64,000 nucleotides of DNA from Methylobacterium sp. J-078 (lineage in GTDB: Bacteria; Pseudomonadota; Alphaproteobacteria; Rhizobiales; Beijerinckiaceae), in contig NZ_JAKSYI010000110.1 in the NCBI RefSeq assembly GCF_022829285.1, positions 1 to 64,000 of the forward strand, written 5' to 3'. The stretch's first letter is position 1. Every line of letters begins with the position of its first letter. Shown here piece after piece: positions 1 through 7,867 of the stretch. The notes under the pieces are model-generated. The model was not told the DNA's origin and ran no database searches. It saw nothing but the letters and a program-made list of their open reading frames with translations. The translations under genes were made by a program, and so were the position numbers.

Positions 1-80
1 GGGCGGGATCGATCGCCGGCGATCGCGGCAAGCGCTGACTGGGTGGCGGCGTCGAGGAGCACGCAGACGGTCTGAGCCAT
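1..80 (-). mobile_element. IS630-type transposase, N-terminal fragment cut by window edge
   Basis: Reading leftward from an ATG at 80, the frame stays open to the edge and begins MAQTVCVLLDAATQSALAAI. This resembles the first residues of IS630-family transposases seen in methylobacteria, which would continue with the helix-turn-helix region outside the window. Only about 26 residues are visible, so the family call rests on recollection of the N-terminus. It could instead be an isolated remnant. Confidence 0.45.
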
Positions 81-208
81 TGCCCAGACTCGCATGCATC
101 GCCCGCCTCGTGAATCCTCTGACCGCGTCAGTGCACTAGCCGTAGAGCAGGCTGGCGGACGTTGACCCCGAGCGGTCGGTACCAAGCGTTAGGTTTCAAC
201 TACTCGTT
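81..208. other. Intergenic stretch between transposase start and kinase stop
   Basis: No gene is visible. The terminal inverted repeat of the presumed IS630 copy should lie here, but only one end of the element is inside the window, so the repeat cannot be identified. No convincing terminator was found for the kinase that ends at 209. Confidence 0.4.
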
Positions 209-3200
209 TCAGGGCTGCTCGTAATGATCGGGCGCCGCCCGGCGTCGCCGACGTTTGGAGGCGGCCCGGCGGAGGATGCGCGACAACGCCTCGACCGAAT
301 ACGGTTTCTGAAGGAGCTCGAAGCCGTGGTCGGTTTCCTCGGCCAGCACGTGACTGTAGCCGCTGGTCAGCACCACCGGCAGGCCGGGATACAGCCGTCG
401 CACCTCGCGTCCGAGTTCGACGCCGTTCATGCCCGGCATGACCACGTCGGAGAACACGACATCGTAGCCGCCGGGGCTTGCTGCCAACGCCGCCAGGGCG
501 TCGTCGGCGTTTGTTACCCAATGGGTGCCGTAGCCGAGTTCCTGGAGGGTCTGGGTCGAGAAAGTCCCGACCTCGCGGTTGTCCTCGACCACGAGGACGT
601 GGGTCCCGCGTCCGTCGACGACCTTGTCAACGGACGCGGTTTCTTCAGGTACGCCGGAATCGGTGTCCGCACGCGGGAGGTAGAGCGAGAAGGTGGTGCC
701 GCGTCCGACCTCGCTCTCGACCACGACCTCGCCGCCCGACTGCTTGGCGAAGCCGAACACCTGGGATAGGCCGAGGCCGGTGCCCTGGCCGACGCCCTTG
801 GTCGTATAGAACGGCTCGAAGATCCGGTCGATCTGGTCGGCCGGGATGCCGGAACCGGTGTCGGTCAGCGCGATCCGGACAAAGTTACCGGTCCGCTCGG
901 AATGAGACCGCATCGCCGGCACGAGGCTTGCCGCCTCCACGACGATGTCGAGTCTCCCTTCCCCCTCCATCGCGTCACGGGCGTTGACCGCCATGTTGAC
1001 GAGGGCGGTGTCGAGTTGGCTCGGGTCCGCGTTGATATGGCAGGGCTCGTCGCCGACGCAGATCGCGACTGCGATCCGAGCGCCGGTGAGGGTGCCGACC
1101 ATCTCACCGATGGCCCTCACGCTGCGGCCGGCATCGAACACCTCAGGCCGCAGCGCCTGTCGGCGGGCGAAGGCGAGGAGCTGACCCGTGAGCTTGGCCG
1201 CCCGGTCGACGGTGTCGGAGATCGCGCCGACGTACCGGGCCCGCCGATCCTCGGAAAGGTTGGGGCGCTTGAGCAGGTCGGTCGATGACTTGATGACCGT
1301 GAGCAGATTGTTGAAATCGTGCGCGACGCCCCCGGTCAACTGACCGACGGCCTCCAGCTTCTGAGACTGCCGCAACGCCTCCTCGGCCTGCAGCAGGCTG
1401 GCGGCGCGCTCCTTCTCCAGGGTGACGTCGCGGGAGACGCAGTAGAGCAGCCCTTCCACTGGAACGGCCGTCCAGGACAGGGTTCGATACCCTCCGTCGC
1501 GCGCCCGGAAACGGTTCTCGAATGCCAGCGTGAGCGCACCGTCGGCGAGGCGCTCGACCTCAGCCCGCGTCCTCTCCCGATCCTCGGGATGTTCGAGCCA
1601 CTCCGACGTCTTTCCGACGATGTCGTGGTAGTCCCATCCCAGGATACGGTGCCAGGCTGGGTTGATGCTCACCCAGATCCCGTTCGCGTCGGCGACGCCG
1701 AGCATGTCCTGGCTTACGTGCCAGATGCGGTCTCGCTCCTTGGTACGCTCGGCGACCTGGGCCGCCAGCGTCTCGTTCAGAGCCCGCAGCGCGCCCTGGG
1801 CGCGGACGCGCTCGACGGCGTCCCAGATCCGGGCCGAGACCTCCTCGACCAGCGAGACCTCGTCGGGCGTCCAGGCCCGCGGCTCGCGTTGGTTCACGTA
1901 GACGATGGACCGGAGGCGTCCCTCGTGGACCTGGGGTACGGCGACGATGGCGCCGATGCCGAAGGCTTCCATCCCCAGGCCGGCCGTGTCCGCATCCGCC
2001 TCGACGTCGGGATAGACCGACGTCCGACCCTTCTTGAGGTTGGCGATGTTGCCAGGCCCGAACGCTTCGAGGGGGTAGGTGTCGGCGAGCGTCGCGACGC
2101 CGTCGACGTACTCGGTGCCTAGGGTGACGGATACGCCGTCCCCCTCGACGAAGCCGTAGCCGACCCGGCTCGCGCCGAGGTGGCGTCCGAGGGCGTCCAC
2201 CGCCGCCTGCATCCGCCCACGCGGGCCGCCCTGGTCGCGAAGGGTATCGGTCAGGTCGAGCAGGAAGCGTTGCCGCGTCTCGGATGCGTGCTGCTCCGCG
2301 ACCCGCCGCTCCAGTTCGGCGTTGACCTCCCTGAGGCGACGCTCGTCCAGGCGCCGGCCGGTGACGTCGGAGACGGTGAGCACGGCTCCGACCACCGTCC
2401 CGCCCTGGAGGACGGGGGCGTTTGAGCAAACGACCTCGATGGGCGTCCCATCGCGATGGAAGAACGTGGCGTCGCGCTGCCGGAGGGTCTTCCCCTCTCG
2501 GATGGCGTGCACGAAGCCGCATTCCGACGCCGGAAACGGGCGCCCGTCCGGATGGTGGTGGTGGGCGGCCTCGTGCAGGTCCTGCCCGACCAGGGTACCG
2601 GCGTCCCATCCGAGCAGGACATGCGCCGTCGGGTTGGCAAAGGTGACTAGACCGTCGCGGTCGAGCTGGAACACGGCCTCGCTGACGTGGTCCGTGACGG
2701 TCTGGAGCAGGTCGGTCTGCCGCTTGAGCGCCTCGGCGGCTAGGCGTTGGTCCGTCCGGTCCCTCAGGATCTTGAGATAACCGACATGCGTGCCATTGTC
2801 GGCGCGGAGCGGCATCATCTCGCCCAAGCCGAAGAACCGCGAGCCGTCCTTGCGCACGTGCCAGCGCTCGTCGTTGCCGCGCCCGTCCTGGCGACTGACG
2901 CGCATCTCGCGCTCGGGCGCGCCGTCCACAGCGTCCTCTTCGGTGAAGAACAGCCGTGCCGGCCTGCCGCGCATCTCGGCCTCGGACCAGCCGAGGATGG
3001 CCTCGGCGCCGGCGCTCCAACCGGTCACGAGGCCGTCGAGGTCAGTGGTCACGATGGCGTAGTCGCGGGCGCTGTCGAGGATCTGGCCGTGGCGGACGTC
3101 CGCCTCCCGGGCTGTGCGCAGGGCATCGTCGCGCGCCGCCATCGACCGGCGCAATTCCATCTGCGCCATGACCTGCCGCCCCAACGCCTCCAGGGCCTCG

Positions 3201-3649
3201 GCCTGTTCGGGCGTCAGCCCCCCGGGGCGGGGCTTCCCGTCGATCACACACAGGGTCCCAAGCGGAAGGCCCTCCGGCGTCTCCAGCCGCGCGCCGGCAT
3301 AGAACCGCAGCCGGGGCTCCCCGGTGACCAGCGCGTTGTTCCGGGTCCGAGGGTCGGCGGCAAGATCCGGGATGACCAGCAGGCCGGGCTGCCGCAGGGC
3401 GTGGGCGCAGATCGATTGCGACAGCGGGGTCTGGCAGGAGTCGAAACCGACGCGGGCCTTGAACCACTGCCGGTCGCCGGCGACGAGACTGACCAGCGCG
3501 GCCGACGTGCCGCAAATCCGGGACGCGAGCAGCACGATGTCATCGAAGCCCCGCTCGGCCTCGGTGTCGAGGATGCCGTAACCGGCGAGCGTCGCGAGCC
3601 TGGCCGGATCGCGGGCGGCCTCCGCGACGACGTTCTCAGACCCGGCCAT
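209..3649 (-). CDS. Hybrid sensor histidine kinase, GAF-PAS-PAS-GAF-PAS-HisKA-HATPase-REC
   Basis: Cytoplasmic multi-sensor hybrid kinase of about 1,146 residues with no membrane segment. Approximate order: GAF 30-165, PAS 195-310, PAS 325-440, GAF 465-640, PAS 665-780, HisKA with HDFNN near 800, HATPase 895-1010 with DTGSGIP and GQGTGLGLS, and a C-terminal receiver with Asp in VVFSDVVMPGMNG. The HDFNN kinase core followed by its own receiver is typical of the HWE/LOV-like hybrid kinases abundant in Methylobacterium and Rhizobiales. The signal is unknown. I chose the ATG at 3649 (MAGSEN) because it lies 14 bp inside the upstream ParD-like gene, suggesting coupling; an alternative ATG is at 3676. 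The final substrate of the phosphorelay is not encoded nearby. Confidence 0.9.
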   Translation of the reverse strand: MAGSENVVAEAARDPARLATLAGYGILDTEAERGFDDIVLLASRICGTSAALVSLVAGDRQWFKARVGFDSCQTPLSQSICAHALRQPGLLVIPDLAADPRTRNNALVTGEPRLRFYAGARLETPEGLPLGTLCVIDGKPRPGGLTPEQAEALEALGRQVMAQMELRRSMAARDDALRTAREADVRHGQILDSARDYAIVTTDLDGLVTGWSAGAEAILGWSEAEMRGRPARLFFTEEDAVDGAPEREMRVSRQDGRGNDERWHVRKDGSRFFGLGEMMPLRADNGTHVGYLKILRDRTDQRLAAEALKRQTDLLQTVTDHVSEAVFQLDRDGLVTFANPTAHVLLGWDAGTLVGQDLHEAAHHHHPDGRPFPASECGFVHAIREGKTLRQRDATFFHRDGTPIEVVCSNAPVLQGGTVVGAVLTVSDVTGRRLDERRLREVNAELERRVAEQHASETRQRFLLDLTDTLRDQGGPRGRMQAAVDALGRHLGASRVGYGFVEGDGVSVTLGTEYVDGVATLADTYPLEAFGPGNIANLKKGRTSVYPDVEADADTAGLGMEAFGIGAIVAVPQVHEGRLRSIVYVNQREPRAWTPDEVSLVEEVSARIWDAVERVRAQGALRALNETLAAQVAERTKERDRIWHVSQDMLGVADANGIWVSINPAWHRILGWDYHDIVGKTSEWLEHPEDRERTRAEVERLADGALTLAFENRFRARDGGYRTLSWTAVPVEGLLYCVSRDVTLEKERAASLLQAEEALRQSQKLEAVGQLTGGVAHDFNNLLTVIKSSTDLLKRPNLSEDRRARYVGAISDTVDRAAKLTGQLLAFARRQALRPEVFDAGRSVRAIGEMVGTLTGARIAVAICVGDEPCHINADPSQLDTALVNMAVNARDAMEGEGRLDIVVEAASLVPAMRSHSERTGNFVRIALTDTGSGIPADQIDRIFEPFYTTKGVGQGTGLGLSQVFGFAKQSGGEVVVESEVGRGTTFSLYLPRADTDSGVPEETASVDKVVDGRGTHVLVVEDNREVGTFSTQTLQELGYGTHWVTNADDALAALAASPGGYDVVFSDVVMPGMNGVELGREVRRLYPGLPVVLTSGYSHVLAEETDHGFELLQKPYSVEALSRILRRAASKRRRRRAAPDHYEQP

Positions 3650-3830
3650 GGGCGGACCTGCTCGGTGCAGCCACACGATGGGCCTTCGCCTCGTCGTGTG
3701 CGATCAGAAGCCGAAGCGCCGACCTGACGACCTCACTGATGGATGTGTAGTCCCCCTTGGCGACCTGCCCTTCGACGTAGGCAATCAGCGGTTCGGTCAG
3801 GGCGATGTGTCGGGAGTGTTTGGCGGCCAT
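3636..3830 (-). CDS. ParD-like ribbon-helix-helix antitoxin, no ParE partner
   Basis: A 64-residue protein with the ParD/CC2985-type pattern: a short beta strand (RHIALTEPLIAYVE) followed by two helices (GDYTSISEVVRSALRLLIAHDE). The family binds DNA as a dimer and neutralises a ParE toxin that is normally encoded immediately downstream, often overlapping. Here the downstream overlapping gene is a hybrid histidine kinase and no ParE-like frame was found on either side. A perfect inverted repeat 28 bp upstream of the ATG is a plausible self-regulatory operator. The gene is either an orphan antitoxin or a small repressor recruited to control the kinase. Confidence 0.75.
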   Translation of the reverse strand: MAAKHSRHIALTEPLIAYVEGQVAKGDYTSISEVVRSALRLLIAHDEAKAHRVAAPSRSAHGRV

Positions 3831-3857
3831 CGGGTGCCACTAGCAGCTCCCCGGGAC

Positions 3858-3877
3858 GGTGTCGCACCTGCGACACC
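3858..3877 (-). promoter_or_regulatory. Perfect inverted repeat, candidate operator of the ParD-like gene
   Basis: GGTGTCGCA-CC-TGCGACACC has 9-bp perfect arms and lies 28-47 bp upstream of the ParD-like ATG. Ribbon-helix-helix antitoxins normally repress their own promoter through such palindromes. Binding by this protein is an inference. Confidence 0.6.
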
Positions 3878-4154
3878 CCTATTCGCGCAGCTGCGTCGTC
3901 ACACCTGTTCTTGGCTGAGGATATCGTGACTGCCGGGATTTTATCTCTCGATCAATGACTGGGGAGAGATTGTGAGCGGCATTGCGGCGACTCCAATCGA
4001 GGGTCCGGAAGTGGCGCAAACCTGCGCACCTCCGATACCGGGCTGAACAGCTGCTTTTTTCATTCTGCATTGCGAAAGCGGACCGGCAAAAATCCACCCA
4101 GGCCGGACGTTGAGCAGAGTAGTAGGTCCCGGGCTGCCACCAGCCCATACGCTG
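3878..4154. other. Gene-free region with one copy of a degenerate intergenic repeat
   Basis: No supported gene. Positions 4074-4119 match two other places in the window (9407-9453 and 13975-14021), sharing AAGCGGAC, CCACCC and GAGC blocks in the same order. The remainder is unremarkable. Confidence 0.45.
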
Positions 4155-5018
4155 CTAGAGGGGCTCCGTAAGGGGGCATTCGGTCTCGACCCTCTCGTGA
4201 GTACCGCGAAGGAGTGTGACGATTCCATCCCGAACGCTTTGCATAACGGGGTTGTAGACGATCATGCCGAGATCTGGACGGCCGTCCACGGAGAAGGCCG
4301 AGAATTCCAGCTCGATGGAGCCCAGGATCGGATGCCGGAGCCGCTTGATCCCGTCCGTGTGCGCCCGGACGTCGTTCTCCTGCCACAGGGCTGCGAACTC
4401 CGGGCTGGTGCAACTGAGTTCCTCTGCCAGTGCGTTGACCTCGGATGCTGCGCCCGCCCGCACCGCGTCAGCCCGGAACGCGCCGACGACGTAGCGGGCG
4501 ACACTATACCAATCATGCTGAGCCGCTTGCACCGTCGGGTCGCCGAACATGCGGCGCAGGATGTTACGCTCGCCGGGAGGGACCGTGTCCCAGTCGGTCA
4601 GCACCACGGCGGCAGCGCGGTTCCAGGCGACCACTTCCCAGGTCGCCGTCTTGATCAGCGCAGGGCTGACCTCCAGCGTGTCGAGCAAACGCTGCAGGCG
4701 CGGCGTGATCCCTTCCTTCGGCGTGTAGCGGACCTCGGGCGGACGCCCAAGGGCGAGCATGAACATGTGCTCGCGCTCCGGCTCGGTTAGCATTAGCCCG
4801 ACCGCGATGCGGTTCAGGACGTCAGCCGAGGGCGCTCCGCCACGCCCCTGCTCCAGCCAGGTGTACCAGGTGGCGCTGATGTTCGAGCGTTGGGCGACCT
4901 CCTCCCGACGCAGGCCGGGCGTGCGTCGGCGGCCCGAGAACCCGAGCGCGGCCGGATCGAGCCTGGTCCGCCGGTCCCGCAGGTATGCTCCGAGCGAGGT
5001 TTCCGGGCTGGCAAGCAT
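4155..5018 (-). CDS. XRE-family regulator with MmyB-like ligand-binding domain
   Basis: A 287-residue regulator. Residues 8-85 form a helix-turn-helix (LGAYLRDRRTRL, then TPGLRREEVAQRSNISATWYTWLEQGR), and the rest matches the PAS-like MmyB ligand-binding region (WEVVAWNRAAAVVLTDWDTV). Members are often divergently transcribed from a short-chain dehydrogenase or reductase that they control, as here. The intergenic region carries a CGGTATACCG palindrome at 5034-5043, only 15 bp upstream of this gene's ATG, which could be its operator. The fatty-acid ligand known for some MmyB proteins cannot be assumed here. Confidence 0.85.
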   Translation of the reverse strand: MLASPETSLGAYLRDRRTRLDPAALGFSGRRRTPGLRREEVAQRSNISATWYTWLEQGRGGAPSADVLNRIAVGLMLTEPEREHMFMLALGRPPEVRYTPKEGITPRLQRLLDTLEVSPALIKTATWEVVAWNRAAAVVLTDWDTVPPGERNILRRMFGDPTVQAAQHDWYSVARYVVGAFRADAVRAGAASEVNALAEELSCTSPEFAALWQENDVRAHTDGIKRLRHPILGSIELEFSAFSVDGRPDLGMIVYNPVMQSVRDGIVTLLRGTHERVETECPLTEPL

Positions 5019-5033
5019 GGCGATCCTATTAGT

Positions 5034-5043
5034 CGGTATACCG
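5034..5043. promoter_or_regulatory. Palindrome CGGTATACCG between divergent genes, candidate operator
   Basis: A 10-bp perfect palindrome followed at once by a related half-site (GGATACGGT), in the short divergent region between the XRE regulator and the epimerase. The position fits autorepression plus control of the target, but there is no direct evidence. Confidence 0.4.
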
Positions 5044-5116
5044 GGATACGGTCACTACTTTAATGGCATCAACCCTGAGTGGATAGTTGGCGTCTGGACC
5101 CAACGGACCGCTCTCC

Positions 5117-6019
5117 ATGCTCATCTTCCTCACCGGCGCCACCGGCTTCATCGGCTCGGCCATTGTCCCTGAACTCCTCTCCGCGGGACATCGGGTCCTT
5201 GGGATGACACGGTCGGAGGCTGGGGCACGAGCCCTTGCCAAAGCCGGCGTCGAACCGCTCCTTGGCAACCTGGAGGACGTCGACAGCCTCCATCGCGGCG
5301 CCGCCCAAGCGGACGGGGTCATCCACACTGCCTTCGACCACGACGACTTCTCGAACTTCGTCGCCAACTGCGAGAAGGATCGGCGCGCCATCGAGGCTCT
5401 GGGCTCGGCACTCAAGGGGTCCGACCGCCCCCTCCTCATCACGTCTGGGGTCGGCTTCGGTTGCTCAGCCCCGGGGATGCCGGCACGCGAGGACGTCTTC
5501 AACGCCGAGTACCCGAACCCCCGTGTGGCCTCGGAACTCGCGGGGGTTAAGCTCTTGGACGAGGGCGTGAACGTCTCGGTGATGCGCCTCCCGCAGGTCC
5601 ACGACACGGTCGAGCAGGGGCTCGTCACCTACCTGGTCGAGCTCGCGCGCGCCAAAGGCGTATCGGCCTATGTCGGGGAAGGGGCGAACCGCTGGGCGGC
5701 GGGTCCCGTCCTCGACGTCGCGCGCCTCTATCGCCTCGCGGTGGAAAAGGCGGATGCGGGGGCTCGCTACCACGCGGTCGCCGAAGAGGGTGTCAGCGCC
5801 CGCCACATCGCGGAGGTCGTCGGCCGCGGCCTGAAGGTGCCGGTATCTGCCATCTCGTCGGAGGAGGTGGCCGGACACTTCGGGTGGCTCGGCCTGTTCG
5901 CCGGACACGACATGTCAGCGTCCAGTGTCTGGACGCAGGATCAGCTCGGCTGGCGTCCGACCGGACCGGGCCTGCTGGCTGACCTTGAGCGGATGGACTA
6001 CTCCCGTGCCTCGTCTTGA
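5117..6019 (+). CDS. NAD(P)-dependent epimerase/SDR-family oxidoreductase
   Basis: A 300-residue extended-SDR protein. The N-terminus carries the Rossmann motif TGATGFIG, followed by SAIVPELLSAGHRVLGMTRS. The typical YxxxK is not obvious; the sequence after the nucleotide-binding part (ARYHAVAEEGVSARHIAEVVG) matches the substrate-domain pattern of the atypical SDR5-like family that modifies small carbonyl substrates. The ATG at 5117 places the Rossmann motif directly at the N-terminus; an upstream TTG at 5087 would only add unstructured residues. It is transcribed away from the MmyB-type regulator, its probable controller. Substrate unknown. Confidence 0.8.
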   Translation: MLIFLTGATGFIGSAIVPELLSAGHRVLGMTRSEAGARALAKAGVEPLLGNLEDVDSLHRGAAQADGVIHTAFDHDDFSNFVANCEKDRRAIEALGSALKGSDRPLLITSGVGFGCSAPGMPAREDVFNAEYPNPRVASELAGVKLLDEGVNVSVMRLPQVHDTVEQGLVTYLVELARAKGVSAYVGEGANRWAAGPVLDVARLYRLAVEKADAGARYHAVAEEGVSARHIAEVVGRGLKVPVSAISSEEVAGHFGWLGLFAGHDMSASSVWTQDQLGWRPTGPGLLADLERMDYSRASS

Positions 6020-6266
6020 GAAGGTGGACGACGCTTGAGAACGGTCTCTTCGACGCCTTCACCTGTCGACCGCAGAAAGTCGCAAACCCATCCGACCGAA
6101 ACGTGGAGCGGACGGACGGGTCCCGACCCCATTCGGCCGAAGCAAGCGATGAACTCGCTTCCGGAAAGCAGACGCCAGCGAGGAAACGTGCGGCGGGGTC
6201 GTCCTTAAACCGCGAGCTTCCCAGCTTACTCCCATGCTCCTTCCGACAAAAAGATGCGAATGCATC

Positions 6267-6281
6267 TAGACGACCGGTCTA
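6267..6281 (+). promoter_or_regulatory. Candidate NemR-like operator in front of tetR
   Basis: TAGACGACCGGTCTA has TAGAC/GTCTA arms and ends 20 bp before the TetR start. A copy with 14 of 15 identical bases is at 6957-6971 before the DJ-1 gene, which supports a shared autoregulated operator. The sequence resembles the TAGAC...GTCTA type of site used by NemR-like repressors. Confidence 0.7.
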
Positions 6282-6301
6282 ATTTGTTCTATCTCATCGT
6301 C

Positions 6302-6904
6302 ATGGCACGCGTCACCGCACATACCGACACTCGCCAGGGGATCCTCGACACCGCCTACGGCCTCGTCGGTGCGAAGGGGTTCTCTGGGGTCGGGCTCAAC
6401 GAGATCCTGACTTCGGCTGGCGTGCCGAAGGGGTCGTTCTACCACTACTTCGGCTCCAAGGAGGCTTTCGGCGAGGCCCTCCTGGCGGACTACTTCGAAA
6501 CCTATCTCGCCGACCTCGACACGACGCTTGCCGAGCCGGGGCTGCGGCATGCCGAGCGCCTGATGAACTACTGGCGCAAATGGCAGGCCACGCAGGGCAG
6601 TATCGACGACCAGCGCAAGTGCCTCGCGGTGAAGCTTGCGGCGGAGGTCTCGGACCTGTCCGAACCGATGCGCCTCGCCCTCAAGGGCGGCACGGCCGCG
6701 ATTATCGAACGGCTGTCGCGGTCCATCGCGGCGGGCGTGGCGGAGGGCTCGTTCACGATCGAGAGCGAGCCGCATACGACCGCCGAGGACCTGTACCATG
6801 TCTGGCTCGGTGCGAGCCTGATGGCCAAGATCGTCCGGACCGACGCACCGTTCGAGGCTGCCATAGGGACGACCCGGCGCATCCTCGGCCTCGGGTCACC
6901 CTGA
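6302..6904 (+). CDS. nemR: NemR-like TetR-family repressor (electrophile/hypochlorite sensor)
   Basis: A 200-residue TetR protein. The helix-turn-helix is at 25-55 (GVGLNEILTSAGVPKGSFYHYFGSKEAF). The core KCLAVKLAAEVSDLSE and the tail LGASLMAKI align closely with Escherichia coli NemR, including Cys107 and Lys176, the equivalents of NemR Cys106 and Lys175 that form a reversible sulfenamide on oxidation. In E. coli NemR derepresses nemA-gloA on exposure to quinones, methylglyoxal and bleach. The start at 6302 leaves the operator outside the coding region; an ATG at 6254 would place it inside. Two matching operators, here and before the DJ-1 gene, argue that this is the local regulator. The symbol is by homology. 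Confidence 0.8.
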   Translation: MARVTAHTDTRQGILDTAYGLVGAKGFSGVGLNEILTSAGVPKGSFYHYFGSKEAFGEALLADYFETYLADLDTTLAEPGLRHAERLMNYWRKWQATQGSIDDQRKCLAVKLAAEVSDLSEPMRLALKGGTAAIIERLSRSIAAGVAEGSFTIESEPHTTAEDLYHVWLGASLMAKIVRTDAPFEAAIGTTRRILGLGSP

Positions 6905-6956
6905 TACATCGCGTTCCAAACTTGCTCCGAACGATCTCTCCGTCGCGCCAAGTTAC

Positions 6957-6971
6957 GAGACGACCGGTCTA
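6957..6971 (+). promoter_or_regulatory. Second copy of the NemR-like operator, upstream of the DJ-1 gene
   Basis: GAGACGACCGGTCTA differs from the site before tetR by one base. It sits about 110 bp upstream of the DJ-1-like ATG, with AT-richer DNA following that could hold the promoter. An inverted repeat GGGAC-GGT-GTCCC follows at 6999-7011. Confidence 0.65.
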
Positions 6972-7081
6972 CTTAGGATAAAACCGACCACCTTCCCCGG
7001 GACGGTGTCCCGCGGACCCAGCGAACGGCCCGATACGCGAAGATTTCCCCCTCACCCAAGCGAAAGCCCCGGAGAACGACG

Positions 7082-7765
7082 ATGAAGATCCTGATGGTGC
7101 TGACCTCGCACGACCGCCTCGGCGACACCGGCCGGAAGACCGGCTTCTGGCTGGAGGAACTCGCGGCCCCCTACTACGTGTTCAAGGATGCGGGGGCGGG
7201 GGTGGTCCTGGTGTCGCCCGAGGGCGGCCGTCCGCCGCTCGATCCGAAGAGCGCCGAGCCGAGCTTCCAGACCGACACGACGCGCCGCTTCGAAGCCGAC
7301 GCGGCGGCCATGGCGGTGCTCGCCGAGACGGGCCGGCTCGACGCCGTCGGCCACGAGGGCTTCGACGCCGTGTTCTATCCCGGCGGGCACGGGCCCCTCT
7401 GGGACCTCGCCGAGGACTCGGCCTCGATCAGGCTGATCGAGACGACGCTCGGCGCCGGCAAGCCCGTGGCCCTGGTCTGTCACGCCCCCGGCGTCCTGCG
7501 CCATGCCAAGAGGCCTGATGGGAAGCCCCTGGTCGAAGGCCGGAACGTCACCGGCTTCACCAACACCGAGGAGGAGGCCGTTGGCCTCACCGAGGTGGTT
7601 CCGTTCCTGGTCGAGGACGAACTCAAGCGGAACGGCGGCCTCTACGCCAAGGGTGCCGACTGGGGACCCTTCGTCGTGACGGACGGCCTGCTCATCACCG
7701 GCCAGAACCCGGCCTCCTCCGGCCCCGCCGCCGAGCGTCTCGTCGCCCACCTCGCAAACCGCTGA
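7082..7765 (+). CDS. DJ-1/PfpI-family protein, probable glyoxalase III/Hsp31-like
   Basis: A 227-residue type-1 glutamine-amidotransferase-like protein. It has the Glu region (GRKTGFWLEELAAPYYVF), YPGGHGPLWDL, and the nucleophile elbow LVCHAPGVL with Cys followed by His, the catalytic set of Hsp31-type DJ-1 proteins. Such proteins convert methylglyoxal or glyoxal to hydroxyacids without glutathione, and some deglycate proteins. A NemR-like repressor gene directly upstream and a copied operator support a carbonyl-detoxification role, paralleling nemR-gloA but with a cofactor-free enzyme. A good GGAGA ribosome site precedes the ATG. The amidase that follows 102 bp later is probably co-transcribed. 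Confidence 0.85.
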   Translation: MKILMVLTSHDRLGDTGRKTGFWLEELAAPYYVFKDAGAGVVLVSPEGGRPPLDPKSAEPSFQTDTTRRFEADAAAMAVLAETGRLDAVGHEGFDAVFYPGGHGPLWDLAEDSASIRLIETTLGAGKPVALVCHAPGVLRHAKRPDGKPLVEGRNVTGFTNTEEEAVGLTEVVPFLVEDELKRNGGLYAKGADWGPFVVTDGLLITGQNPASSGPAAERLVAHLANR

Positions 7766-7867
7766 GGACGCGGGCGCCCTCGGCGGCGCCCGCCCCCCAC
7801 CCATGATCGTCGCCCGGCCGCGCCGGGGCGGTCCGCCCGCATCGGCGACCTCGAAGGATCCCAGCCC

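Noticed and set aside
134..170. A further copy of the intergenic repeat at the left end
   Set aside because: Only CGTAGAGCAG is shared, too short to call in this GC-rich DNA.
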